Assembly: GCA_022823465.1 (NCBI GenBank)
Contig: JAJEHX010000050.1
Location: 1-64,000 of the forward strand
Length of the DNA stretch: 64,000 bases
Origin: Candidatus Latescibacterota bacterium
GTDB lineage: Bacteria; JAAXHH01
Direction: 5' to 3'
Positions within the stretch are counted from its first letter, which is position 1. Each line of letters begins with the position of its first letter. The notes beneath the pieces are model-generated. The model searched no databases. It saw nothing but the letters and a program-made list of their open reading frames with translations, and was not told the DNA's origin. Below, piece after piece: positions 37,526 through 45,856 of the stretch. A program made the position numbers and the translations under genes.

Positions 37526-38377
37526 TCAGGCGCTCCGCCGCAGCACGCCGATATAGATCAGCGCGGTGGCGAACATGATCAGGCTGTAGGTCGCCGCAGG
37601 CATGGTCGCGAGCCCGCCGCCGAACAGCATGACCGCGACCGCAATCGCGAGCGTCCCGTTCTGGATGCCGCATTCGATCGCAATGGCAGTCCGCTGGGTC
37701 GGCCCGGAGGCGAACATCCGGGCGAGAAACCAGGCGACTGTCATCATCAGCAAGTTGAGCACGAGCGTGACCGGTCCGGCCTGCGCGAAATAGGAGACGA
37801 TGTTGGCGCGTTGATCGAAGATCGCGCCGGCGAGAACGAGCACCAGCAGCACCGCGGAGACCTTGCGCGCCGCCGGTTGGAACCTGATTGCGAAGCCTTC
37901 CGCGAAGCGGCGGATGGCAAGACCGATCAGCACCGGAACGGCGACAATCAGGAAAACGCCGAGTGCGGCGCCGGCGACCGATATGTCCTTCTCCGCCGAA
38001 TCGCCGATGAACTGCCCGTAGGCGAAGACCACGATGACCGGAATAGTAATTACGCTTGCCAGACTGATCACCGCGGTCAGCGAGATCGACAGCGCGACAT
38101 CGCCGCGCGCAAACGCGGTAAGGATATTGGAGGTCGGGCCGCCCGGCGCGGCGGCGATGATCATCAGGCCCAATGCGAGTTCCGGCGCCATAGGCCAGAC
38201 GCTGGCGAGGACGAAGGCAACCGCCGGCAGCAGGACGATCTGGGAGAGGGCACCCACCGCGAAGTCGCGCGGCCGGCGCACCACCCGGACGAAATCGTCG
38301 AAGGTGAGCCCGAGCCCAAGCCCAAACATGATGAAGGCGAGCGCCAGTGGCAGCGCGACGTCGACAAGTAATCCCAT
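37526..38377 (-). CDS. Bile acid:sodium symporter (BASS) family transporter
   Basis: 283 residues with nine to ten hydrophobic helices. Family blocks are MFGLGLGLTFDDFVRVVRRP, the APGGPTSNILTAFARGD crossover motif and ECGIQNGTLAIAVAV, whose Glu-Asn pair matches the sodium-binding motif. BASS proteins import organic acids such as pyruvate, pantoate or sulfonates with sodium; substrate unknown here. Codon use (many GCG, ATC and AAG-poor stretches) and the phrase patterns resemble Alphaproteobacteria more than its neighbours, so transfer is possible. AGGAG lies 11-12 bases before the ATG. It stands between groEL and birA without coupling. Confidence 0.88.
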   Translation of the reverse strand: MGLLVDVALPLALAFIMFGLGLGLTFDDFVRVVRRPRDFAVGALSQIVLLPAVAFVLASVWPMAPELALGLMIIAAAPGGPTSNILTAFARGDVALSISLTAVISLASVITIPVIVVFAYGQFIGDSAEKDISVAGAALGVFLIVAVPVLIGLAIRRFAEGFAIRFQPAARKVSAVLLVLVLAGAIFDQRANIVSYFAQAGPVTLVLNLLMMTVAWFLARMFASGPTQRTAIAIECGIQNGTLAIAVAVMLFGGGLATMPAATYSLIMFATALIYIGVLRRSA

Positions 38378-38397
38378 GAGACTTGGCCACTCCTTTT

Positions 38398-39237
38398 CTA
38401 ATTCAGGTTATCCGTGCGGAGTTTGATGGATCCGGAACGGATGGCAAGAGGGCCACCGTCCCGCCGGTCGAGCACCAGGCCGCCCTCTTCGTCGACGCGG
38501 GACACGCGGCCGGCGGCTCCGGCGGGACTGTCGGCCTCGACCGTCCGTCCGCGCCAGGCGAGCCGGGCGTCGACCTCGGCCAGCATGGACGCGGGCCCGG
38601 AGGCCAGGTAGTCCCCGTAGGCGGTTTCGAAGGAGGACATGATTGCCAGGAACAGGTCCTCGCGCGCCACGGGGCCGCCCGATTCGATGCGGAGCGACGT
38701 GGCGGAATCGGAGATCTCGTCCGGAAACAGATCGCGAGGATGATTTACGTTGATTCCCATGCCGACCACGATGACTGGTTCGTCACCGGCTACGACGCGG
38801 GTCTCCGCCAGGATGCCCGCGACCTTGCGGTCCCCCATGAGCAGGTCGTTCGGCCACTTGATCTGCACGGCCACGCCGGTGGCCGCTTCCAGGACGCGGG
38901 CGACCGCGGCGGCCGTGCACAGCGTAAGCGGCGGGGCCAGGGCCGCGGACAGCCGGGGCCGCAGCAGGACGGAAGCCCAGATACCGCATCCGGGGGGCGA
39001 GAACCATCCGTAACCGCGCCGGCCCCGGCCGGCCGACTGCTCATCGGCCAGGCAGACCGTCCCGTGCGGCGCGCCGCGCCCGGCCAGGTCCAGGATCACG
39101 TCGTTGGTGGAACCCACCCGATCGCTGTATTCCAGTATGCGGCCGAAGACCCGCGATGACAGCTTTGCGCGCATGCGGACCGCATCGTATCGGTCCTGGG
39201 GTCCTGCCGACTCATCGCTCGGGGGAGGGAGTTTCAT
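38398..39237 (-). CDS. birA: Biotin-[acetyl-CoA-carboxylase] ligase
   Basis: Activates biotin to biotinyl-AMP and attaches it to AccB. Catalytic motifs are ADEQSAGRGRRGYGWFSPPG, IKWPNDLLMGDRKVAGILAE and GINVNH. 279 residues with no N-terminal winged helix, so it is a monofunctional group I ligase that cannot act as the biotin repressor. It follows nadC by about a dozen bases in the nadC-nnr-cca series. Confidence 0.94.
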   Translation of the reverse strand: MKLPPPSDESAGPQDRYDAVRMRAKLSSRVFGRILEYSDRVGSTNDVILDLAGRGAPHGTVCLADEQSAGRGRRGYGWFSPPGCGIWASVLLRPRLSAALAPPLTLCTAAAVARVLEAATGVAVQIKWPNDLLMGDRKVAGILAETRVVAGDEPVIVVGMGINVNHPRDLFPDEISDSATSLRIESGGPVAREDLFLAIMSSFETAYGDYLASGPASMLAEVDARLAWRGRTVEADSPAGAAGRVSRVDEEGGLVLDRRDGGPLAIRSGSIKLRTDNLN

Positions 39238-39249
39238 GGTCGTTCCGTT

Positions 39250-40128
39250 TCAGGTGGAAGCAACCACGTTCAGGCTGATGTCGAGCGCCGGCGCGGAGTG
39301 GGTCAGGGCGCCGACGGATATCATGTCGACGCCCGTATTCGCGATCGCCCCGATCCGTTCCATCGTGATCGCGCCCGATGCTTCGATCACGATGGGCTGG
39401 TCCGGCCTACTGGCGGCCCGGATTCGCGCGACCGCCTTCCTCATTTCCTCATCGTTCATGTTGTCCAGCATGATCCAGTCCGCCCCGCTTCGCACGGCCT
39501 CGTCGACCTGGTCCAGGCTGCCCGTTTCCACCTCGATTTCATACCGCGCGTCCGCTCGCTTCATGTTCGTTCTGCACGAGCGAACCGCGGCGGCGATGCT
39601 ACCCGCGGCGGCGATGTGGTTGTCCTTGATCAGCACCATGTCGAAGAGGCCGTGGCGGTGATTGGCGCCGCCGCCGTGCAGTACGGCCCTTTTCTCCAGT
39701 TCGCGCAGGCCGGGCGTGGTTTTGCGGGTGTCCACGATACGCGCGCCGGTATTGCGCACGGCATCGACGTATTGCCGGGTCGTCGACGCGATGCCGGATA
39801 GATGGCGCATGAAGTTCAGCGCCGTGCGTTCACCGGTGAGCAACGATCCCGCGGCGCCCCTCACCTCGGCGATGGGCCGTCCGGGTTCCACCCGGTCGCC
39901 GTCGGACAGCAAGGCCTGGAACTCCAGGCTGGCGTCCACCTCCCGGAACGCCAGACTCGCGGGGAACAGTCCGGACAGGATGCCGGTCTGTCTGGCCTCG
40001 AACCGGGCGCTGGCTACAGTACCGGGCGCCAGCGTCCACTCGGTCGTGACGTCGCCGTCTCCCACGTCCTCCCGCAGGGCGCGGGCCACGATCTCCTTGA
40101 GCGAATCCAGGTCGAACTTCGTGTCCAC
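39250..40128 (-). CDS. nadC: Nicotinate-nucleotide pyrophosphorylase (quinolinate phosphoribosyltransferase)
   Basis: Makes nicotinate mononucleotide from quinolinate and PRPP in de novo NAD synthesis. The blocks DTRKTTPGLRELEKRAVLHG, GGANHRHGLFDMVLIKDNH and IEVETGSLDQVDEAVRSGAD are diagnostic. 292 residues. Neighbouring nnr repairs NAD(P)H, so the two share a cofactor theme. Confidence 0.95.
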   Translation of the reverse strand: MDTKFDLDSLKEIVARALREDVGDGDVTTEWTLAPGTVASARFEARQTGILSGLFPASLAFREVDASLEFQALLSDGDRVEPGRPIAEVRGAAGSLLTGERTALNFMRHLSGIASTTRQYVDAVRNTGARIVDTRKTTPGLRELEKRAVLHGGGANHRHGLFDMVLIKDNHIAAAGSIAAAVRSCRTNMKRADARYEIEVETGSLDQVDEAVRSGADWIMLDNMNDEEMRKAVARIRAASRPDQPIVIEASGAITMERIGAIANTGVDMISVGALTHSAPALDISLNVVAST

Positions 40129-40145
40129 TTCGGACCGCCCCTTCG

Positions 40146-41717
40146 TTACGGTGAACCCCGCCCTTCGCCCGCATTCAGGAACGCGCCGGGCAGATGGTCT
40201 ATGAGATCGCCGGCCACAAGGCTGTGCGTACCTACGGCCTCCGCGCCGAGATCTCCGGCCAGGCCGTGGAGGTAGACGCCCAGGCGGGCCGCGTCCCAGG
40301 CGCAGAGTCCCTGTCCGAGCAGGGCGGCGATGACCCCCGTGAGCACGTCGCCCGATCCCGCGGTGGCCATGCCCGGGTTCCCCGTGGGATTCACGGAGAC
40401 CTTTCCGCAGGGCGAGGCCACCAGCGAGGCGGCGCCCTTGAGCACGAGGGTAAACCGCAGGGATCCCGCCGCCTGCCTCGCGGCGGCAACGCGGTCCGCC
40501 TCGATTTCTTCGACGGCCATGCCCGTCAGCCTGGACAGTTCGAACGCATGGGGCGTCATGACGACTTCCGGCCCAAGGCCGGACAGGTCGCCCGCGTGGC
40601 CGGAGAAGGCATTCACGCCGTCGGCGTCGATGACGACCGGCCGCTCGCTGTTCGCGATGACGCGGCGGACCAGGGAAGTCGTTTCATCGTGACGCGTGAG
40701 ACCCGGACCAATGGCCAGCACGTCAGACCAGGAGAGCAGCGATTCGATATCCGGTTCGGCCTCGAGAGAGAGCGATCCCCCGGCGGTTTCAGGCAGGCCG
40801 CGCAGCATCACTTCGGTGTGCCTGGCCGTCAGGGCGCCCACGAGGCTTTCGGGCGTTCCAAGCATGACCATGCCCGCACCGCTACGCAGGGCCGCCCGGG
40901 AAGCCAGCGTAGCCGCTCCCGCCATGCCGGCCGATCCGGCGACGATGGCCACCCTTCCGCGGCTTCCCTTGTGGTCGTCCGGCAGGTGAACCGGGATCAG
41001 GCCGGCCATTTCGTCGCGTTCCGGCATGGCGAGGTACAACCCTTCCGCTTCTACGGCCCGGTCGGGAAAACCAATGTCCGCGACCTCCACGCCGCCGCAC
41101 CAGGAACGGCCGGGAAAGGTGGCCAGGTCGACCTTCATGAGACCGATCGCGAGGGTGTGGTCGGCGCGGACGCAGGTCCATTCACTGCTGGGGCGGGACT
41201 GCGGATATCCACATCCGGGCGCCAGGCCCGAAGGGGTGTCCACGGAAAGCACAGGAGAGGAACTGAGGTTGATTTCGGAGATGGCGGCGCCGTAGGGGTC
41301 CCGGGGCGGCCCCTGCGTTCCGGTACCCAGCAGCGCGTCGATGATCATCGACGGCGGCCGGTCGGGCAGGCCGAGCGGACCGTCGGGCAGGAAGTCCGGG
41401 GACAGGCCGGCTTCCTCGAGCCGCACCAGGTGCCTCGCGGCGTCTCCCGAAACTTCCATCCTGCCGGCCAGCACGTGACAGGTAACCGAAGCGTCCCAGA
41501 GATGGAGATACCGGGCGGCCACGAACCCGTCGCCCCCGTTGTTCCCCTTTCCGCACGCCACGGCAATCGACTTGCCGGCTACGCCGCCCAGCAGCTGTTT
41601 CGCGGTTTCGGCTACCCGGCAGCCCGCTCTTTCCATGAGTTCAAAGCCGGACACGCCGCAGTCTTCGATGGTCCGGCGATCAATCGACCGCATCTGCGTG
41701 GTGGTACAAAGCATCAT
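40146..41717 (-). CDS. nnr: Bifunctional NAD(P)H-hydrate epimerase / ADP-dependent dehydratase
   Basis: Repairs hydrated NAD(P)H. The N-terminal YjeF_N epimerase domain (residues about 1-215) has GNNGGDGFVAARYL. The C-terminal ribokinase-like dehydratase domain has GSAGMAGAATLASRAALRSG, LVLKGAAS and the catalytic NPGMATAGSGDVLTG. 523 residues, the usual fused length. It follows cca and precedes nadC. Confidence 0.95.
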   Translation of the reverse strand: MMLCTTTQMRSIDRRTIEDCGVSGFELMERAGCRVAETAKQLLGGVAGKSIAVACGKGNNGGDGFVAARYLHLWDASVTCHVLAGRMEVSGDAARHLVRLEEAGLSPDFLPDGPLGLPDRPPSMIIDALLGTGTQGPPRDPYGAAISEINLSSSPVLSVDTPSGLAPGCGYPQSRPSSEWTCVRADHTLAIGLMKVDLATFPGRSWCGGVEVADIGFPDRAVEAEGLYLAMPERDEMAGLIPVHLPDDHKGSRGRVAIVAGSAGMAGAATLASRAALRSGAGMVMLGTPESLVGALTARHTEVMLRGLPETAGGSLSLEAEPDIESLLSWSDVLAIGPGLTRHDETTSLVRRVIANSERPVVIDADGVNAFSGHAGDLSGLGPEVVMTPHAFELSRLTGMAVEEIEADRVAAARQAAGSLRFTLVLKGAASLVASPCGKVSVNPTGNPGMATAGSGDVLTGVIAALLGQGLCAWDAARLGVYLHGLAGDLGAEAVGTHSLVAGDLIDHLPGAFLNAGEGRGSP

Positions 41718-41743
41718 GATTAAAACTCGCAGTCCGGACCGCG

Positions 41744-43129
41744 TTACGCGCCGTCCACTCCGGTCAGGTCGTCCGCGGTATCGTCGTAGAGTAGTTTCCG
41801 GGCCTGGTCCCTGTTCCGAATATCATGCATCACCTGAATCGTTTCAAGCTTATCCAGCATGCGGCCGATTTCCGGTCCCGCCGGGATATCCAGATCGTCC
41901 ATGATGTCGGCGCCGTCCAACAGCAGGCCCCTCGACCGCACCGTTCTGTGCCGGCCGTACAGCCGGATCAGCCGATCCACGACTTCACCGAGGCTTCCCG
42001 CCTCCGCTTTATCCGCGTCCGTTCCATGGGCCAGTGCCAGCAAGGCGGCGCCGGGCGTTTCGTCCTTCGTCCCGCGGATAATCCGGCACAGCGCTTCGTC
42101 GTCCGTCTGCCGGGACGCGGCCCCTTCGAGCAGCCTCTTCGCTCCGAAGACCAGCTGGTGCAGCGCCCGTCTTTCCCGGTTGCTGAGCTTCAGCCGGTCG
42201 GCTGTCCTTTCGACGGTATCAAGCGCCGGGTCTACGCCGTTTTCCGGGATGAAAAACAGCACGAGGGAAGCGAATCGAAGGATCCAGTTGGAGGACCGGT
42301 CTCCGGGTAGCCTGGTGTCGTGACCGGAAAGCAGGGCGTAGAGACCGTGATCCTCCAGGAAGACGTCCCTGGCCAGAAACCGGTCCATCCGTTCAAGACG
42401 CCGGTTCAGCACCGCTTTCGCCGGTCCCGTCCAGCCGGGGAAGAGGGCTCCGAACACTCCTGCGTCCGTCATGGCGGATACCCGGCCCGCCGTGCTGCGC
42501 GCGCCCAGGATCAGGGCCAGTTCATACAGAAGGCGTTCGCCTGAGACCTCACGCAGGCCGTCGGGGCATGTCGCGATCCAGGAGGCCGTCTCCGGGGTAA
42601 TGTCCAGATCGAACTGGCCGGCAATCCGGTACGCCCTCAAAATACGGAGCGGGTCGTCGCGGAAGGACTGCCTGGAGAGGGCTTTCAGCTTTCGCGAGTC
42701 GAGGTCTTTCTGGCCGTACAGCGGATCGATGACCGACGGCCTGCCATCCAGGACGCCCGCCACGGGGACGGCCATGGCATTGACGGTAAAATCACGTTTG
42801 TTCAGGTCTTCCACGAGCGTATCGCCCTTGAAAGACGAGATATCGATCGTATATCCGGATCGCAGCACGATACGCCCGGTCCTGTCCGTGTCGTCCAGCG
42901 GTACGAAGGGGCGCCGCAGCCGGTCCGCCAGCATCCGCCCCAGCCTCAGTCCGTCTTCGGCGAGCGTCAGATCCATGTCACGGACCCTGCGGCCCAGGAT
43001 GGCGTCCCGCACCGAACCCCCCACGACATAGATTTCCTGATCCACCTCTGCGCACAGATTGCTCAATTCGGCGGACAGTCGCGAATGGACCTTGAACAGG
43101 GACTGGATATGATCGGCAAGGGCAGGCAT
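41744..43129 (-). CDS. cca: tRNA nucleotidyltransferase (CCA-adding) / poly(A) polymerase family
   Basis: 461 residues of the class II family. The head domain has YVVGGSVRDAILGRRVRDMD, with the DxD catalytic pair. RRDFTVNAMAV and DPLRILRAYRIAGQFDL follow, where bases and tRNA are recognised. All tRNA genes in this window lack an encoded CCA, so such an enzyme is required. The family also includes A-adding and poly(A) enzymes, so exact specificity is not certain. First gene of the cca-nnr-nadC-birA series. Confidence 0.9.
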   Translation of the reverse strand: MPALADHIQSLFKVHSRLSAELSNLCAEVDQEIYVVGGSVRDAILGRRVRDMDLTLAEDGLRLGRMLADRLRRPFVPLDDTDRTGRIVLRSGYTIDISSFKGDTLVEDLNKRDFTVNAMAVPVAGVLDGRPSVIDPLYGQKDLDSRKLKALSRQSFRDDPLRILRAYRIAGQFDLDITPETASWIATCPDGLREVSGERLLYELALILGARSTAGRVSAMTDAGVFGALFPGWTGPAKAVLNRRLERMDRFLARDVFLEDHGLYALLSGHDTRLPGDRSSNWILRFASLVLFFIPENGVDPALDTVERTADRLKLSNRERRALHQLVFGAKRLLEGAASRQTDDEALCRIIRGTKDETPGAALLALAHGTDADKAEAGSLGEVVDRLIRLYGRHRTVRSRGLLLDGADIMDDLDIPAGPEIGRMLDKLETIQVMHDIRNRDQARKLLYDDTADDLTGVDGA

Positions 43130-43245
43130 CGAAATTCGAAGGGTGTGCGGCCGCGTTTTTGGAGAGGAGGACGACAGAAGGTCGAGGATGACCGGCGAAG
43201 ACTCGGCCGGGTAACCATGTGGCCGGTCGGGCCGGATACCACGGA

Positions 43246-43274
43246 ATACTAGGCCGCTGTTCCCTCTGTGTCAA
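43246..43274 (-). promoter_or_regulatory. Promoter of cca
   Basis: TTGACA, a 17-base spacer and TAGTAT on the minus strand. Confidence 0.65.
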
Positions 43275-43287
43275 GGGGATTTGTGGG

Positions 43288-43317
43288 TTGACAGGCTGGA
43301 GCGTTTCGGCCCATCTT
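43288..43317 (+). promoter_or_regulatory. Promoter of hisA and the REC-GDH/kinase cluster
   Basis: TTGACA, an 18-base spacer and CATCTT on the plus strand, about 63 bases before the hisA start. It is divergent from the cca promoter 14 bases away. Confidence 0.5.
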
Positions 43318-43380
43318 TAACGCAGGTTCCGTGGTTTGAAAGCGCATGGACCGACAAGGTTCAGGAGGGTGGTACACCAG

Positions 43381-44115
43381 ATGCAGCTCTATCCGGCCAT
43401 CGACATACGACAGGGGCGATGCGTCCGACTTCTCCGGGGCAGGACGGACCACGAGACGGTGTATAGCCAGTCCCCGGAGGAAATTGCACAGAAGTGGAAG
43501 GAGCAGGGAGCCACCTACCTGCACGTGGTCGACCTGGACGGTGCCTTCACCGGCGCCGCGGGCAACAGGGCGAGTGTCGTCCGCATGCTCGAACGGGTCG
43601 AGATCCCGATACAACTCGGGGGAGGCATTCGAACGCCGGAATCGGTGGAGAAATGGCTGGCCCTGGGGGTGCGCCGCGTCATTCTGGGCACGGCGGCCGT
43701 GGAGCACCCCGAAATAGTGAGACAGGCGGTGGACCGCTGGGGAGCGGAGCGCATCGTCGTGGGAATCGACGCGAAGGCGGGGCGGGTCGCGGTAAACGGA
43801 TGGACGTCCGGAACATCGTGTTCCTCCCTCGAACTGGCGCATGCCATGAAGGCGGCCGGGGTCCGCAGGATCATCTACACGGAGATCGATAGGGACGGCA
43901 CGATGAACGGGCTGGATACCGGGGCGACGGCGCGTCTTGCCAGGGAAAGCGGATTGCGGGTGATCGCGTCGGGGGGCGTGGCGTCGCTGGACGACCTGGA
44001 ACGGGCCTCCAGGTCCGTCGCGGACGGCCTGGAGGGCGTGGTGCTCGGGAAATCCCTCTACGAAGGTACGATAGACCTGTCGGAAGCCGTGCGCAAGTAC
44101 CAGTCGGATTCCTGA
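43381..44115 (+). CDS. hisA: ProFAR isomerase of histidine synthesis
   Basis: 244 residues from MQLYPAIDIRQGRCVRLLRG, with GGAGG in front; the track adds 15 codons. The TIM barrel has catalytic Asp8 in PAIDIRQG, the phosphate loops GGGIR and ASGGVASLDDL, and the second catalytic Asp in TEIDRDGTMNG. It isomerises ProFAR to PRFAR. No other his genes are close. It lies 25 bases before the receiver-GDH fusion and appears to share its transcript. Confidence 0.95.
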   Translation: MQLYPAIDIRQGRCVRLLRGRTDHETVYSQSPEEIAQKWKEQGATYLHVVDLDGAFTGAAGNRASVVRMLERVEIPIQLGGGIRTPESVEKWLALGVRRVILGTAAVEHPEIVRQAVDRWGAERIVVGIDAKAGRVAVNGWTSGTSCSSLELAHAMKAAGVRRIIYTEIDRDGTMNGLDTGATARLARESGLRVIASGGVASLDDLERASRSVADGLEGVVLGKSLYEGTIDLSEAVRKYQSDS

Positions 44116-44140
44116 ATCCAGGGAGCCGAGAGAGGAAACC

Positions 44141-45787
44141 ATGGCGGAAAACACCATCGAAGTCCTGATGATCGAAGACAACCCAGTGCACGTGCAGTTG
44201 ATACGCCATTTCATGGATTCCAGCCGGTTGAAGACCCGGCTTCACGTCGCGGGAACGCTCCGCGAAGGATTGGACCTGATCGAGCGGGAGTCCTTCGACG
44301 TGGTGCTGCTGGATCTGGTCCTGCCCGACAGCGCGGATCTTGACACACTCCACAGCGTCCGGGCGGCCGCGCCGGACCTGCCGGTCATCATACTGACCAG
44401 TCTGGACGACGTGTCCCTGGCCGCCACGGCCGTGGAATCGGGCGCCCAGGACTATATCGTAAAGACCCAGGCCAACACCACCCTGCTCTCCCGGTCCATC
44501 CACTATGCCATTGAGCGCGTGCGCGCGCGTAGCGGCGAATGGGATTCGGCCATGTTCAAACTGGCCCAGCAGCAGTTTCTGAAGGCTGCGCAGATCATGG
44601 GGCTGGACGAGAACATCCGGGAGAGGCTGCTCTTTCCCCAGCGGACCCATATCGTGACGCTTCCCTTCCGGCGGGACGAATACCACCTCGTGGAAAATGT
44701 CTTCGGATACCGTGTGCAGCACCTGCTCACCATGGGGCCTACAAAGGGCGGCATACGTTACCACGAAGACGTAAACCTGGGGGAAGTCTCCGCCCTGGCC
44801 ATGTGGATGACCTGGAAGTGCGCGCTGATCAACCTGCCCTTCGGCGGCGCCAAGGGCGGCGTCCGAATCGATCCGACCGACCTGTCCCGCCGCGAGTTGC
44901 AGCGCCTCACCCGGCGCTTTACATCGGAAATCATTGATATCATCGGACCGGACAAGGATATCCCGGCCCCCGACATGGGCACCGACGAGCAGGTCATGGC
45001 CTGGATCATGGACACGTACAGCCAGCAGGCGGGCTACACCGTACCGGGCGTGGTTACCGGCAAGCCGGTCGTGCTCGGCGGATCCCTGGGACGCCGCGAG
45101 GCCACAGGCCGTGGCCTGGTCTACCTGATCGAGGCGGCCGCGGACCACATGGGCATGTCGCTCGACGGCGCCACGGCGGTGGTTCAGGGCTTCGGAAACG
45201 TGGGCAGCAATACGGCGCGTTTTCTGGATGAGGACGGGGTCAGGGTGGTCGCGGTCAGCGACGTCACCACCGGGATCTACAATGCCAACGGGCTGTCGCT
45301 GAAAGACGTCTTCAAATACTGCGAGGAAAACCGTTTCCTGTCGGGTTATCCCGAGGCCGACGAAGTCACCAACGAAGAACTGCTCGAACTGCCCTGCGAC
45401 ATCCTGGCGCCGGCCGCGTTGCAGAACCAGGTAACCGGCGACAACGCGGACCGGCTGAAGTGCAGGCTTCTGGCCGAAGGGGCCAACGGTCCGACCACGC
45501 TCGAGGCGGACGAGATACTCGGGGAAAAGGACGTTTTCATCCTGCCGGACGTGCTGGGCAACGCGGGGGGCGTGACCGTCTCATACTTCGAGTGGGTGCA
45601 GGATACCCAGAACTACATGTGGACGCTCAAGGAAATCAACAGCCGGCTGCACAACATCCTCATCGACGCCTTCGGACGGACCGTCCACCGTGCTGCCGAA
45701 GATAAAATCGATATGCGCACGTCGGCGTTGATAGAGGGGATCAACCGGGTGACCCAGGCGAAACTGCTCCGGGGGATTTTCCCCTGA
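44141..45787 (+). CDS. Response-regulator receiver domain fused to glutamate dehydrogenase
   Basis: 548 residues in one uninterrupted frame. Residues 1-125 are a complete receiver: acidic pair Glu12/Asp13, phosphoacceptor Asp58 in VVLLDLVLPDS, Thr86 and Lys108. Residues about 135-548 are a full family I glutamate dehydrogenase: GPTKGGIRYH (Lys202), TWKCALINLPFGGAKGG (Lys226, catalytic Lys238), PAPDMGT (Asp278), NAD-loop VVQGFGNVGSN and VTVSYFEWVQ (Ser481). It interconverts glutamate and 2-oxoglutarate plus ammonia. GAGAGG lies just before the ATG. A hybrid kinase with HPt follows after 69 bases, so phosphorylation of Asp58 probably controls the enzyme; that link is inferred. Confidence 0.93.
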   Translation: MAENTIEVLMIEDNPVHVQLIRHFMDSSRLKTRLHVAGTLREGLDLIERESFDVVLLDLVLPDSADLDTLHSVRAAAPDLPVIILTSLDDVSLAATAVESGAQDYIVKTQANTTLLSRSIHYAIERVRARSGEWDSAMFKLAQQQFLKAAQIMGLDENIRERLLFPQRTHIVTLPFRRDEYHLVENVFGYRVQHLLTMGPTKGGIRYHEDVNLGEVSALAMWMTWKCALINLPFGGAKGGVRIDPTDLSRRELQRLTRRFTSEIIDIIGPDKDIPAPDMGTDEQVMAWIMDTYSQQAGYTVPGVVTGKPVVLGGSLGRREATGRGLVYLIEAAADHMGMSLDGATAVVQGFGNVGSNTARFLDEDGVRVVAVSDVTTGIYNANGLSLKDVFKYCEENRFLSGYPEADEVTNEELLELPCDILAPAALQNQVTGDNADRLKCRLLAEGANGPTTLEADEILGEKDVFILPDVLGNAGGVTVSYFEWVQDTQNYMWTLKEINSRLHNILIDAFGRTVHRAAEDKIDMRTSALIEGINRVTQAKLLRGIFP

Positions 45788-45856
45788 TTGCCGCCAGCCC
45801 GCATGGTCCACATGGCCGCAGGGCCCGCACAGCCTGCGTTCACCCGGAGGTAGGCC

